Shown one piece after another: positions 22,500 to 34,600 of a stretch of 64,000 nucleotides of DNA. The number at the start of each line of letters is the position of its first letter. Within the stretch, counting starts at the first letter, position 1. Source of the DNA: Sycobia sp. Sy_11 (lineage: Eukaryota; Arthropoda; Insecta; Hymenoptera; Epichrysomallidae); the NCBI GenBank assembly GCA_018907035.1, contig JACCIC010000352.1:77001-141000 (forward strand). The letters are read 5' to 3'. The notes beneath the pieces were generated by a model. The model had not been told where the DNA came from. It searched no databases and saw nothing but the letters and a program-made list of their open reading frames with translations. The position numbers and the translations under genes were made by a program.

Positions 22500-22843
22500 G
22501 AATTAAATTAATAAATATTTTTATCGGTCTTACAATCTTTATAATATCACGTATTAGTTAAAATAGTGACAATCAGACTGTTCTTGTTTATGATCACCCC
22601 CGTAGAATCTGAAATAAAACTTATTACTACAATAAATTGTATCAGAAAATTAAAAATAAAAATAAAATAAAATTAATAATAAAATAATAAAAATAAAAAT
22701 ACAATAATAAGTAAAATAAAAATAAAAATAAAATAATAAGTAAAATAAACATAAAAAAATAATAAAAGTACTTATTCTATGTTAGTAAAGGACAACCTGA
22801 CTGCCCCCACCACCTTAAATTTAGGATCACCTTCCTGTTCGAC

Positions 22844-23830
22844 TTTTTTTTTTTTTTTTTTTTATTTAAGCATTTCAACTCTCTATTGAGAGTTATATAG
22901 CTACAAAATACATTACAATATGTGTACAGAAGAGTATTACATATGTTACTTACATTACACATTTGCAGTACATTTATACAATTAGTAATTTATAATCAAA
23001 TTTTCAAATTACATTTATCGAGGAACTTCACGATTTGGCCACAAACTTTTATATTTGGCTCGTATAATATCATTTGCATATTTAATGGGCTATCTAACTT
23101 ACATTTTTTTAGTTTTATTAACAATTGAGATCTTTGTACGTCGTATAGCGGACATTGCCAGATGATATGATTGAGATCTTCTTCATCGGCACTGCACCTA
23201 CATTTAGCACATTGCACTATACCCACGCGATACAGAGAATTTGCCAAATTGTAGTAATTTTCCCTGCATTGGTTGATCGTTCTTATAAATTTTCGTGATA
23301 ATCCTTTTTTGGCGTACCATGATACAGTATTGTTTTTAAAATAAAATTTAAAATATACTTTGCCTTTTACTATACCATGAGTTTGTATAAATTTATTAGT
23401 ATTTGAAATACAATACTTTTTAAACGATTCTCGATAATCGGAAACGGGAATAGAAAGTGAATTGTGATGTTTTTGTAGAGTAGCTTTTTTGCGATTTCAT
23501 CAGCTTCTTTGTTGAGTTGGATTCCAATGTGGGCTGGGATCCAAAACAGTTCAATTTTTTTAGTTGATTGATTTTTTGTAAATGTTAAGTACTTTTGAAT
23601 TACTTCAAAGATATACGGGTTTGTTTTAATGCTTATTTTAGGATTGTTAAGACATAAAAGTACGCTGAGAGAATCGGTGAAAATTTTGATATTTCTCTTT
23701 GTATTTTTGAGTACTAAGTCGAATGCATGATTAATGGCGATGCATTCCGCTGTAAAAATTGAGGTATTTTTGTGTAGACTTCTACTATATTTTACGTTTA
23801 ATTCTGGACAGCTACGGTTCATCCTCAATG
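22844..23830 (-). mobile_element. I-clade LINE, 5'-truncated 3' end
   Basis: A T-run at 22844-22863 is the poly(A) tail on the minus strand. The frame from 23828 encodes an RNase H domain: FTAECIAINHAFDLVL, IFTDSLSVLLCL, FWIPAHIGIQLNKEADEIAK with the D, E and H-x-G-x-x-x-N-x-x-AD landmarks. After a frame change comes the C-terminal zinc-knuckle region, CAKCRCSADEEDLNHIIWQC, ending near 22996. RNase H followed by a CCHC-like motif fits the I group of LINEs. It is inserted in the 3' UTR of the left Penelope-like copy, since flanking sequence is contiguous in the right copy. Confidence 0.85.
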
Positions 23831-23969
23831 TATGAATGAAATAAACTAAAATGAAAAATCCAGCATGCTACTTTATATACCCCATCCCCACTCTAAATTT
23901 ATTAGTATAACATTTATAGGACCCCCCTTTTTTCTTTAACTTCAATGCCAAATACAAATTCTATATTAA

Positions 23970-24149
23970 TGTTACGGACTCACAAGAGCTTTCATTTTTA
24001 AAAGTAAAATTTTTAGTGTGTAATGTAATATCTACTTAAATATTTAATTTTTAACTGTAGAGATATTTTAAATCTATTATTTGATAATTTTATATCTATT
24101 TTTTAAATGGTTTAGTTCGTAAGTTTATATTCGTAAATGTTTCAGTTTG

Positions 24150-24221
<72 letters not shown>

Positions 24222-25326
24222 GAAACGTTTATAGTATTTAATTTAAAATTATCATGAATTCAATATATGTATTTATACCTTGTAGTTTTAAGATTTATCG
24301 TAATTCTGTTAAGTATTTATGTAGAGTTCAATTTAATAGTTTAAAGTATAATTGTAATCGGCAACTAATGCGATAAAAATAAAATCTTTAGATAACGTTC
24401 TCGCATAATAATATATAGACTCGATATAGTATATATTTTAAATAAACAAAATACGTTCTCTGTATCGTCATAACGAGTTCCATATAGAAAAGGGAAATGT
24501 AACGTGATCTCTCGGACTCTTAAACTTCAGACAAAGCGGCTTCGCGTGCGTCAGTAATTCAGCGAATTATAATGATAAACTATTGTACAGCAGAGATTGG
24601 AAATTTACAGATATTCGTTTTAAAATAGTAAGTTCACGAAAAATTACTTCGTAATATTTTATTATGTAAGAAATAAGAATCATAGTTACTAATATTATAG
24701 TTTATAGAAACGATCGCGAGCGAACTCTCGCTATAAGCCCAACTATATGTACACATAAGGTACATGTTTGATCCGTGCCGTGACGGGAAAACCGAAGATT
24801 TTGCGTTAAAAAATAGCTTGTATACGGAATCACACACAAGGTGAGCGAATACGTGTTATAGAAAATCTTGAGGTTTTCAAAAGAGGTATACAGGTTATGC
24901 TTCCTAAAAGCAATGATCCGTGCTGTGACGGGAGCTTCCCAATATTTCGTTAAAAAAGCTATTCTACGGACTTATATGGAGATAGGTCGTATTCTAGCTT
25001 TGAGAAAATATTGGGAAGTTTGAAATCAGGTGATGTGTTCGGTTTGCCACCTCGGACTCTCCGACCGTCAGGCTGCGCGAGAGTTTGGGCTGCGTTCGGC
25101 GAGTGAAGCCTATCGCTCGAAATTTGACCCCATTGAGAGGCGAGTAGAGTTTATAAAAGCGCGGTATGAGCGCTCGGACATACATTCTTTTTCTGATCTC
25201 TGCTTAGTAAGGTTGTTGTATTAATCATATTTTGTTTTATTAAATTCAATTTTTAATTTAAATATACTTTGCATTGTTATTTTCTTATTCTAATAATCAA
25301 ACCTCCCAGCGTATTGTTCAATTACA
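23970..25326 (+). mobile_element. Solo LTR, about 1.36 kb, with perfect 5-bp target duplication
   Basis: The element starts TGTTACGG and ends CAATTACA and is flanked on both sides by ATTAA (23965-23969 and 25327-25331). The uninterrupted target is visible in the right Penelope-like copy (attctagattaataaggaat). It has a TATAAAA at 25152-25158, probably the promoter. An (AT)n expansion lies at 24156-24218. A segment starting gatccgtgccgtgacggga is duplicated inside it at 24770 and 24915, period 145. No gag or pol is present. A second, shorter copy is at 60045-60979. Confidence 0.85.
25152..25158 (+). promoter_or_regulatory. TATA box of the solo LTR
   Basis: TATAAAA followed by a GC-richer stretch about 25-30 bp downstream, in the 3' third of the LTR where the U3/R boundary would be expected. 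Confidence 0.45.
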
Positions 25327-25761
25327 ATTAATAAGGAATGATAAATGTTGTCTAATTTAATCGACTCTAACATTAAATGTATTGTTTCTAAAGTAAACTT
25401 GAATCTTATGTTTTTTAAATGCACTTCTAATTCTTTCGGATAATCCTCTTACATATGGTAACACCACGATTTTATTATTATTATCCCTCTTTTCCATATT
25501 AAATTCTCTAGTGCTATTATAAATTTGATCCACTCTCTCCTCAATCATCTTATCCACAAAGTCTATTGGATAATCATTGTTAATGAATATCTCTTTAACT
25601 AATTTTAAATTATCTTTTTTAAAATCTCTGTGTAATAACTAGATTGCTCAGTCGATGACTCCCTTCACAGTACCTATCTTGTTTCCGAATAGATAGTGTG
25701 AGTTAAAATTTAACGATCTACCTAACCTTGTAGGTTTTCTGTACCAATTTAATTTTACCCT

Positions 25762-25788
25762 GATTAGCAATCACCGGTGATCGCTAAT
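25762..25788. other. Palindrome at the Penelope inversion junction
   Basis: attagcaatcac/gtgatcgctaat pair with one mismatch around a perfect TCACCGGTGA. Both element copies start here, within the codons of the RT SPVIAN motif. Confidence 0.85.
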
Positions 25789-27225
25789 TTAGTAATGGAA
25801 AAATTAGAAAATATTGCATTAAATAAGTTGAATTTTGAACCAATTATTTATAAAAGATATATCGAAGACATCTTTATAATTATGCCAGAAAGGTTTGTAG
25901 ACGCAATGGTGGATGTTTTTAATTCCATCCATGATAGAATCAAATATACAAAGGAATTAGAATCAGATAATAAATTAAGTTTTTTGAACGTCAATATTAT
26001 TAGAGTTAGTAATAACAGAGTAAGATTAAATTGGTACAGAAAACCTACTTGGTCAGATAGGTTGTTAAATTTTAACTCACATCATCTATTCCGAAACAAA
26101 ATAGTACTGTAAATGGAGTCATCGACTGAGCAATCTAGTTATCACACAGAGATTTTAAAAAAGATAATTTAAAATTAGTTAAAGAGATATTCATTAACGA
26201 TGATTATCCAACAGACTTTGTAGAGAATGTTATTACAGAGAAAGTGGATCAAATTTATAATAGCACTAGAGAACGTAAGATAGAAAAGAGGGATAAGAAT
26301 AATAAAATCGTGGTATTACCATAAGTAGGAGGATTATCCGAAAGAATTAGAACTGCATTTAAAAAACATAAGATTCAAGTTTACGTTAGAAACAATAATA
26401 ATATTAGAAAGCTATTTAATAATTGTAAAGATAAGGATGATAAGGGTTTGAAAACAGGAGTAGTATGTAAAATAAATTGTAAAGATTGTGATAAATATTA
26501 TATTGAACAAACGGGAAGGTACCTAAAACAAAGAATATATGAGCATCAATATAGCTTACGAAGCATGAATGGTACATTTTAGATTAGGTAATAAGTTTAA
26601 ACTTATTACATTCTTTCGACTTTGAAAATGTAAGTATTTTGGAACATGGTATTAAGAATAAATATAAATGAGAAACTCTTGAAAATATTCATATTTTGAA
26701 AAATCCCAATAATGTAAATTTAAATCGAGTAAATTGGACAAGATTTATCATTCCTTATTAATCTAGAATTTGTATTTCGCATTTAAGTTGAAGAAAAAAA
26801 GGGGGGGTTCTATAAATGTTATACTAATAAATTTAGAGTGGAGATGGGGTATGTAAACTAGCATGCTGGGTTTTTCATTTTAGTTTAGTTCCTGAGTAGC
26901 GGTTCGAAACGTCAGACAAGAAGGTGATCCTAAATTTAAGGTAGTGAAGGCAGTCAGGCTGTCCTTTACTAACATAGAATAAGTACTTTTATTATTTTTT
27001 TGTTTTTATTTTACTTATTATTGTATTTTTATTAATATCTTTTTTATTAATTTTATTTTGTTTTTATTTTTAATTTTCTGATAGAATTTATTGTAGTAGT
27101 AAGTTTTATTTTAGATTCTACGGGAGTGATCATAAACAAGGACATCCTGACTGTCATTATTTTAACTAATATATGATATTATACAGACAGTAAGACCGAT
27201 AAAAATATTTATTAATGCAAATATT
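25776..27225 (+). mobile_element. Penelope-like retroelement, right copy
   Basis: It begins in the RT domain at the SPVIAN motif (VIANLVMEKLENIALN). The catalytic motif reads YKRYIEDIFIIMP where Y-[VI]-D-D is expected, so the first aspartate is changed to E. It continues FNSIHDRIKYTKELES, LSFLNVNIIR, RLNWYRKPT, a stop near 26111, then DNLKLVKEIFINDDYPTDF, GGLSERIRTAFKKHKI, and a GIY-YIG endonuclease segment CDKYYIEQTGRYLKQRI near 26485-26535. The 3' UTR runs to about 27225. The 5' half is absent. With the left copy it forms a head-to-head inverted pair, an arrangement often reported for Penelope elements. Confidence 0.85.
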
Positions 27226-27833
27226 TTACCTTCAAATGATATTGTAATTATTGTATATATAAAAAATTATGCGAAAAGTTTGAGAATATTTTATAGAATT
27301 ACATCATACTGTCATTTCTATATTCTGTATTTTAATAGTTGATGTTGGGGATCGAAAATCTTTTACCTTTCTTATACATTATATTATTTATAATAGTTTA
27401 GTTTACTTTATATATTTATTCTTTTACTTAAAAAAATTATATAGTAATGATTGAATTAAGGAGTTCAAAAACCATATCCAATTTTTACAAAATGTACAGT
27501 TGGTAGCTTACTAAAATATTTCAAAAATTCCTTCAAATTTATAGTGTAAAGTATTATTTTCAGTCTTAAGAAGTTTTTTTAGTTTCAGTTTATTTTAAAA
27601 ATAGATACGGTAATTAAAGTAATTAAATCAGTATAAAATATTATTCCAAAAATTACATGAATAAAGATATATTGTAAATTATTATTTACGCAATACATCT
27701 GAAAAATAAAAAAACTGTTCATGAGCTATTGTTTTCAAACTTGTCAGATAACCGCGTCAGATAGTGTATATTTCTTTCAATTTCGATTCATGGTTTGGTA
27801 ACTAATTTCAGATCATGTACTCTTAAGAGTGCG
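27226..27833. other. AT-rich DNA with no gene seen
   Basis: No coding frame or repeat recognised. Confidence 0.6.
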
Positions 27834-28040
27834 CCGGCTTCAGTGACTGGCCGCGGCGGGGCGCTAAAAAGTTGTTCTACCTTATTGTATGGGCTCTGGC
27901 GATCTCTCCATTTTATCTCTGCTATCAGAGATGAATAGAGATTGCTGGAGCCCATGTAAACGAAAGGTTCTAAAAATGACGCTGTTGCTTGCTGCGGCAG
28001 AACCGCGAACAAATTCCGTTTAGGATCGGTAATGTAGGAT
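27834..28040. repeat. Palindromic MITE-like element, copy 1
   Basis: Inner arms gggctctggcgatctct and agagattgctggagccc pair around tatctctgctatcagagat. The outer arms are weaker. Related blocks are at 37556-37770 and, half only, at 45710-45830. Confidence 0.65.
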
Positions 28041-28094
28041 ACTGTAGGACAAGGTCCGAATAGAAAAATACGTGTGTAGGCAGTGCAAGTGACG

Positions 28095-28256
28095 ATGAGT
28101 GTTCTGACTAGTAAGAGGGGGAAGACGGCGGACAAGCGTAATGTAGTAGCTAGTGCAGCTGCAGCAGGCTGCAGTGTCATAAAGGGGAAAGGAGTATTAG
28201 GAAATGAAGGAGATGTAATATTCGAGACCGAATATTTGGAAACAAAATTAAAATAA
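28095..28256 (+). CDS. Small ORF, 53 codons, kept in both arms
   Basis: ATG to TAA; the product starts MSVLTSKRGKTADKRN and ends VIFETEYLETKLK. The inverted copy at 37321-37482 keeps the same frame and length, with five amino-acid and three silent changes. That ratio does not argue for selection, so coding is uncertain. I recognise no family. The alanine-rich middle (VVASAAAAGCS) and basic start are the only visible features. Confidence 0.3.
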   Translation: MSVLTSKRGKTADKRNVVASAAAAGCSVIKGKGVLGNEGDVIFETEYLETKLK

Positions 28257-28300
28257 ATACACATATTTGTACGCTAGATTTCGTATATACGTGTATATGC

Positions 28301-28362
<62 letters not shown>

Positions 28363-29606
28363 TTAGTTATTTTAGGTATTAAAAAAATAATTTAAATTAA
28401 TTTACCATATGGGAAATGAATCATTGATATTGACAGTAAATAAACAAAATAAGCAATATATAATGTACCAAACATTAATTTTTTTTTAATAACAATTAAA
28501 CATATATTTTGGTATTTCTTTTAATTTTTTGAGATAATAAAAACAATAATTAAATACAGATACAGGTATTTTTAATTTAAAGATAAAACTTCAAAGAATT
28601 ATAATAATTGTACTTCGAATTTGAGTAAGATATTTCAAGAAAATTCCAATATTATTACACAAAAGACTCATGTTTTATAACATCCTTTTTCAGGATAACT
28701 AAACGAAAATTCAGAAGTCTGAGTGATCTTAGTCTAAAAAATAAGTCGGTTTGCAAAAATTACTTTAAAAGTAAATTGATATGATCGTTTATAATTAAGA
28801 AAATATTGAAATCAATTTTTACATAGTCAGGTATATGTAAATATGTATGAGTACCAATTCGTGAAAGTTTCCAAATTATTTCTTATTATTATTCAATAAA
28901 ATTTGTTTATTGAAAGTGTGTCTATGTACTCACTTATTCATAACCTGAGAATACAGTAATAGAAAATATAATTTAAAAATTATTTTGACATGTACTTACA
29001 GGCCCGCCTTGAAAAATTTATGGTAATTTAGATGGTTAAAACATATTGACGAATAGTATCTTTTACCAGATTTTACTGAACACTATGCAAAATAAACTAT
29101 AATTCCCAGTCCAACGAATAAATTAAAATTAATTAATTGTAGATCGATTATTCACGAATGCTTCTTTTATCAAACAACTTAATCTAATACAATATATGTT
29201 ACTAATCTACTATAGCATTATCTACTACTTGCACCACTTGATAATTGTTTAAATATTTCAAACTTGTATCGTTAAGTTCAGTTAAATTATGAAACAAAGA
29301 TGACTTCCGTAATGTTTGTTATCAACAAGATTTTTAAATACAATATATCAATTGTTTTTCCAAAATAATTTATTTGAGTAGATAAATTTACATTATTTAT
29401 CTTAACTTTTTGTATTTCTCTATCTTCTAGTTGATGTAATCTATCACTATGAGGAATATTTAAGTGTGATTGTGAAGTTTAATTAGGAAAAAATATCGTG
29501 TATATAAGTACAATGCATTATAGAGAGGAGCTTTTAAATTATTAGAATGTTCAATATACCATGCTTGTCTTATTTTATACTTTTGTATAAAGTAATTTTA
29601 AAGATG

Positions 29607-29612
<6 letters not shown>

Positions 29613-29648
<36 letters not shown>
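29613..29648. repeat. (AT)n microsatellite
   Basis: It separates the left arm of the inverted repeat from the hairpin MITE. Confidence 0.95.
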
Positions 29649-29649
<1 letters not shown>

Positions 29650-29650
<1 letters not shown>

Positions 29651-29830
29651 CCGCCCCCTCCTCTCGCGCATAAGATGGATTTTGAGGTAAAAATATAAAT
29701 TTTAAAATATTTTTATATATGTATATATTTGTTTATGTTTATGTTTTAAAATTTATATTTGTACCTCAAACTCCACCTGGCGCCGGTCATAACGAAGAGG
29801 AGCGGGCGGAGTGATAGGCGAAGAACAACG
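29650..29830. repeat. Hairpin MITE flanked by (AT)n
   Basis: tttgaggtaaaaatataaat at about 29677 pairs with atttatatttgtacctcaaa ending about 29771. The flanking ctcctctcgcg and gaagaggagcg also roughly pair. The total is about 180 bp with AT tracts on both sides (29613-29648 and 29882-29931). It is a small non-autonomous inverted-repeat element. Confidence 0.6.
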
Positions 29831-29878
29831 CTAGCCAAAAGGAATTTGCTCTTCTGATTGGGGTCTTCATTTCCATCC

Positions 29879-29929
<51 letters not shown>

Positions 29930-29932
<3 letters not shown>

Positions 29933-30219
29933 TTAAAATTAATTTCTACAAAAGTATGAAATAAGGCAAGTATGGTGTATTAGACATTCTCATCATTTAA
30001 AAGCTCTTCTGTATAATGCATTGTGTTTATAAACATGATATTTTTCCCATTTAGACTTCACAATCACGCGTAAATATTCCTCATAGTGATCTTAGAAGTG
30101 ATAGATTACATCAACTAGAAGATAGTGACATACGAAAATTTAAGATAAAAGATGTAAATTTATCTACTGACAATAAATTATTTTAGAAAAAACAAGATAT
30201 CGAAATATATGTTAAAAAT

Positions 30220-30240
<21 letters not shown>
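29930..30240 (+). repeat. Foldback-family fragment
   Basis: Matches 35935-36220 (acaaaagtatgaaata, ttcacaatcacg, gatagattacatcaacta, ctactgacaataaatta). It lies between two (AT)n tracts, 29882-29931 and 30224-30255. Confidence 0.75.
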
Positions 30241-30255
<15 letters not shown>

Positions 30256-30259
<4 letters not shown>

Positions 30260-30692
30260 CGATATGTTTACATGTGAGATCCTGTGCTTTAATCCTCTGT
30301 ATAAATTTCTATTATAAACTTGGCTATTTGTAAATGATCTCATTAATTTATGAAGCTGCATTTCCAATAAACCTATTTACGTATTATTATGTTTTAGATG
30401 GTTTAGATATATTTGTGTAAACAATACATGCTGTTATTTATAGGAATGCATATAAAATGCACTTAGCCATTTGTTTGAACGATCCATTGTTTTAAGACGT
30501 TAATGCGTTGTATAATTTATGTTTCGTTAAATTATTTCGGAAGATTTTAGAAAAATATTTTGTATAGATAATATTCTGGTATATGAACATTTTTTTGTTT
30601 TACTATGAAAAAATTTACAAGATAATTTCATATATTATTATCTTGCAATTTTTATCTTAATATATTATTAATGAAAAAGAATATTAATAGCG

Positions 30693-30730
<38 letters not shown>

Positions 30731-31614
30731 AACGTCTAGATCAGTTTATTCATACAAAGGTATAATACAAATGAGCGCGCTGGTTTTTACTCAGGGGCCT
30801 GAGCCGCTTCGCCGCTGCCCCACTACTCTCTGAACTTGCCGGAATATTTTTCGCCTCGACACAATTGCCGACATAAATAGAAGGTCGACTTTTATGTTTT
30901 CCTTTATTCTTCGTTTTTCATAATTACTTGGCTTGAAACTACTGTTTTCTTTATGCCACCGAGTGGCTGTAAAATTACATTTTGTTTTGCTCATTGTAAA
31001 TATGAAAATTGTAATGGGGAGGGGGCACCGAGGCGTTCGCTACTTTTCAGTCAGTCTTAATGCGGTCTAGGCTCGACTTAAATCTCTGTTAATATGCTGG
31101 ACCTAACATAAACCCAAGATCTAGTCTTGTAGCGGGTCAATCAGAGCCTCGGGTAACACGAACTTGCCCCGAGCTAAGTAGGCCGGACAGCTACGTCTTG
31201 CCGAGTAATAACGCACTCAGAAAAGCCGCAAATCAAAAAATTAAAATTTTTCCTATGCTAATTACATATTATTTTGTAATTGATTTAACAAAAATAATTT
31301 TTGAATAAATTAAATTGTTATATATATCTAAATATATTTATCTACAGACAATAAATTATTTTATAAAAAACAATATATAGAAATATTTGTTAAAAATTGA
31401 TAATATATATATATATGCGCTTTAATCCTGTGTATAAATTTTTATTATATTTATTCCTGTCGACAAGGCTTTGAAAACATAATTTTGTTATTCATATGGG
31501 AGTATTGTCATTTCTTCGGTTCGTGCAAGAAATTATGTGAAACTGGCTGAATTATCGTGCTAAATTATTTAATACAGTCGCCACGCTATATTTTCCGATA
31601 CAAGGTCTTGTAAA
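30256..31614. other. Unassigned DNA with one small minus-strand frame
   Basis: 30256-30690 is AT-rich. (AT)n lies at 30692-30725. 30770-31240 is of balanced composition. A minus-strand frame at 30791-30994 starts MSKTKCNFTATRWHKENSSF; I do not recognise it and it could be the start of a transposase or a host exon. A fragment of the foldback family is at 31320-31405. No gene can be supported. Confidence 0.4.
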
Positions 31615-34600
31615 ATATTTTTATGAACGGGTGTAGCGTGGCAGACGCACTGCTCCCGTAGATTGCGGCGGAACTGAACATCGACGTGCTGATTATCAGT
31701 GAGCAATACAAAGACAGACGATTACCGACTTGGCTCGCAAGCAGCTCGGGTAAGTCCGCAGTTTAGTTACGTGGAAAGGGCGCGTCGAATATCGTACGCA
31801 GCGGAACTGAGAAGGACTGTGCCTGGGTGACGGTCGCTGACATAAGCTATGTCAGTGTTTACCTGAGCCCAAACAGCTGTGTCTCCGAGTACGCGGCTAA
31901 ACTTGGAAAAATCGAGGACGCGGTGCGGGAAATTCTTGGTAACGTGATCGTGGCGGGCGACTTTAACGCACGGGCGATCGAGTGGGGAATGTCCTTGACC
32001 AACAGACGGGGAAGATTGCTGTTGGAGATGGCCGCAAGGCTGGACCTGGCAGTAGTTAACGAAGGAACGATACCGACGTACAGACGACCGGGGTATGGTA
32101 ACTCCATACCAGACGTGACTCTGACCTCGGACAGAATTCGGACTATGATAAGGGCGTGGCGGGTGATCCAGGACTATACGGCCAGCGATCACCAGTACAT
32201 TGCCTTCAAACTGACAGACACGACGAGACAGACGAGGAGACGGGGTACAAGATCTACGGGGTGGAACCCCAAACGCCTAGACATAGACGAACTCGAAAGG
32301 TATCTGCAAAATGCAGAACCTCCCTTACGAAAGGTGCCTCAAGAGTTGACGAACCAGGACAGGGTGGAGGCGTTAGCGGCGACAACGACTGGCTTTCTCC
32401 AGCGCCTATGCGATGCCACCATGCCCAGGAAATGGAAAGTACGAAACAGATGATAAACATACTGGTGGACAGCCGAGATCGCAGATCTCAGAAGCAATTG
32501 TTTGAAGCTGAGATGGAAAGCTCAACGAGCCCGAAGTCGAGGCGTAGTGGGACTATACTCTACGGGACTATACTATACTAACTAATCAACGAGGTGAACT
32601 CGGATCCCTGGGGCAACGGTTATAAAATTGTAACATGCCCCTGGGAGGTTGCGGTCCGCCGGACGTACGAGACGCGAAAGTGATGGAGCGGATAGTTGAG
32701 AGACTTTTCCCAACCCATCCTAACAGAACGGACGCGACAAAGGAAATGACAGATATAGAGATCCCTCTCTTCACGCAAGAAGAGCTCCGCAGAGCTTTGA
32801 ATACGTTGAAGCCTAACAAGGCCCCGGGCCCCGATGGCATACCTAGTGAGGTGTTACGGGTGGTCGCTTCGCGCCACCCGGACATCCTTTTGGGTTTGTA
32901 CAATGGGTGTCTGGTGGAGGGAGTTTTTATCAGGCTCTGGAAGCAGGCTCGATTGATTCTCATCCGTAAGTCTAAGGGGAACCCCGATTTGCCTTCTTCA
33001 TACAGGCCTCTCTGCCTACTAAATACGGCAGGGAAGCTGTTAGAGCAACTGCTGAGACCAAGACTGTCACAGGCAATTAAAAACGCCGGAGACCTATCCG
33101 AACAACAATACGGATTTAGGAAACGACGGTCGACAATCGGAGCTATAGGTGACGTGACGAACATCTTTCATGCCGCGAACAGGGGCTGTCATGCAACCAG
33201 ACCACTGGTTCTGTTGGTGACCCTGGACGTTCGTAACGCCTTTAACTTTGCAAAATAGAGAGAGATACTCGGGGCGTTAGAGTTGACTTTCAAGGTTGAC
33301 TCCTACCTCTTTCGTATCCTATGGGACTACTTACGAGACCGAGGACTGACGTATGATACTTTGGACGGAAAGAAATGGAAACGCGTGACCGCGGGGGTGG
33401 CGCAGGGTTCCATTTTAGGCCTCGACTTCTGGAATGTACCATACGACGGTTTGTTGAGACTAGACATAACCTTGGACGCGCGTCTCATTGCCTATGCCGA
33501 CGATGTGGCAGCCGTGATAGTCGCACGCGACTATCACTTGATTCAGTTAAAGCTGAATCAGGTCATGAGACGCGTGAACGAATGGATGACAGATCACGGA
33601 CTGCAGCTCGCGCTGCAAAAGACTGACTTGTTGCTGCTGACTCGTAGACGTATACAGACGGTGGTTCCAATGACGTTAGGGACAGAAAGACTGGAAACCA
33701 GGAGCGAAGTCAAGTACCTTGGCGTTACCTTGGATACGAAGCTGAGCTTCTGGCCCCACTTACGAAACGCGACGACAAATGCAGCAGAAAAGACCAAGGC
33801 TCTAAGCAGACTGATGGCCAATACGAACGGACCGAAACAGAACGTTTGTAGACTGCTGATGAGCGTTACCCACTCGATTTTGCTTTACGGGGCGGAGGTT
33901 TGGGCCGACGCGATGAATATCAGGAAACGCGCGAACACCATGAAAAGCGCACAAAGGGTGAGCGCGTTAAGAATCGCGTGTGCGTATCGTACTGTGTCTG
34001 AGAGCGCCGTTTTCGTGATTCCTGGGGTCATTCCCATCGATCTGCTCGCGGCCGAACGGAAGCGAATTTACGAGCGGAGCCCGAACGTTGGAAGGGAAGA
34101 CGCTGTGACTGAAGAACGGACGAAGATCATCGAGGCAGAGACGGTGGACGACGGACGAAAGAGGACGGTGGACGAAAAGACTAATACCCGAAATTGGCCC
34201 GTGGAAAGAGAGGAAATACGGAGAGGTGGACTTCTACCTTACCCTATTTCTGTCTGGATACGGATACTTCCGTAAGTACCTCTGCAAGATGAAGAGGGTC
34301 GCCTCTTCAGAATGCAAGTACTGCAGATGGGCTTGGGACGATGCGGAGCACACATTTTTTATGTTTGAACATTGGACTGAGCCACGACTAGAGTCACAGA
34401 CGAGGACAGGAGCGATCACGCCAGAAAAAGTGACGAAAATTATGATGACGGACGCGGACAGCTGGCGGTTGATCGCAAAATACGTTATGAATGTGCTTCA
34501 GAACAAAAGAGCAGATGGATGTCTGGACGATTGAAAGTCTGTGAAGGGTGAATGTAATATCGAGTATGCATGAGAATCTGAAATGAAAGATACGAACGTG

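Larger units (their letters stand above)
22500..25775 (-). mobile_element. Penelope-like retroelement, inverted left copy, interrupted twice
   Basis: The minus strand from 25775 carries RT C-terminal code: RVRLNWYRKPT-like sequence near 25740, then DNLKLVKEIFINNDYPIDFV, VDQIYNSTREFNMEKRDNN and VVLPYVRGLSERIRSAFKKH. Compared with the right copy, about 330 bp covering the GIY-YIG endonuclease is deleted. The 3' UTR (23964-23831 and 22843-22500) matches the right copy closely in reverse complement, including ttaggatcacctt and tatcggtctta. A LINE (22844-23830) and a solo LTR (23970-25326) are inserted in it. Confidence 0.8.
27834..29612. repeat. Large inverted repeat, left arm
   Basis: Reverse complement of 35935-37770, matching over most of its length. 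Order: palindromic MITE-like block (27834-28040), block with a small ORF (28041-28260), (AT)n at 28309-28359, AT-rich segment (28360-28800), and a copy of the foldback family (28800-29610) ending at another (AT)n. The arms differ by scattered substitutions and AT-tract length. No transposase was found. Confidence 0.8.

Noticed and set aside
32156..32581. Plus-strand 141-codon frame within the R1-type LINE
   Set aside because: It overlaps the endonuclease frame, which carries the recognisable motifs; this one has none until it coincides with the shifted ORF.
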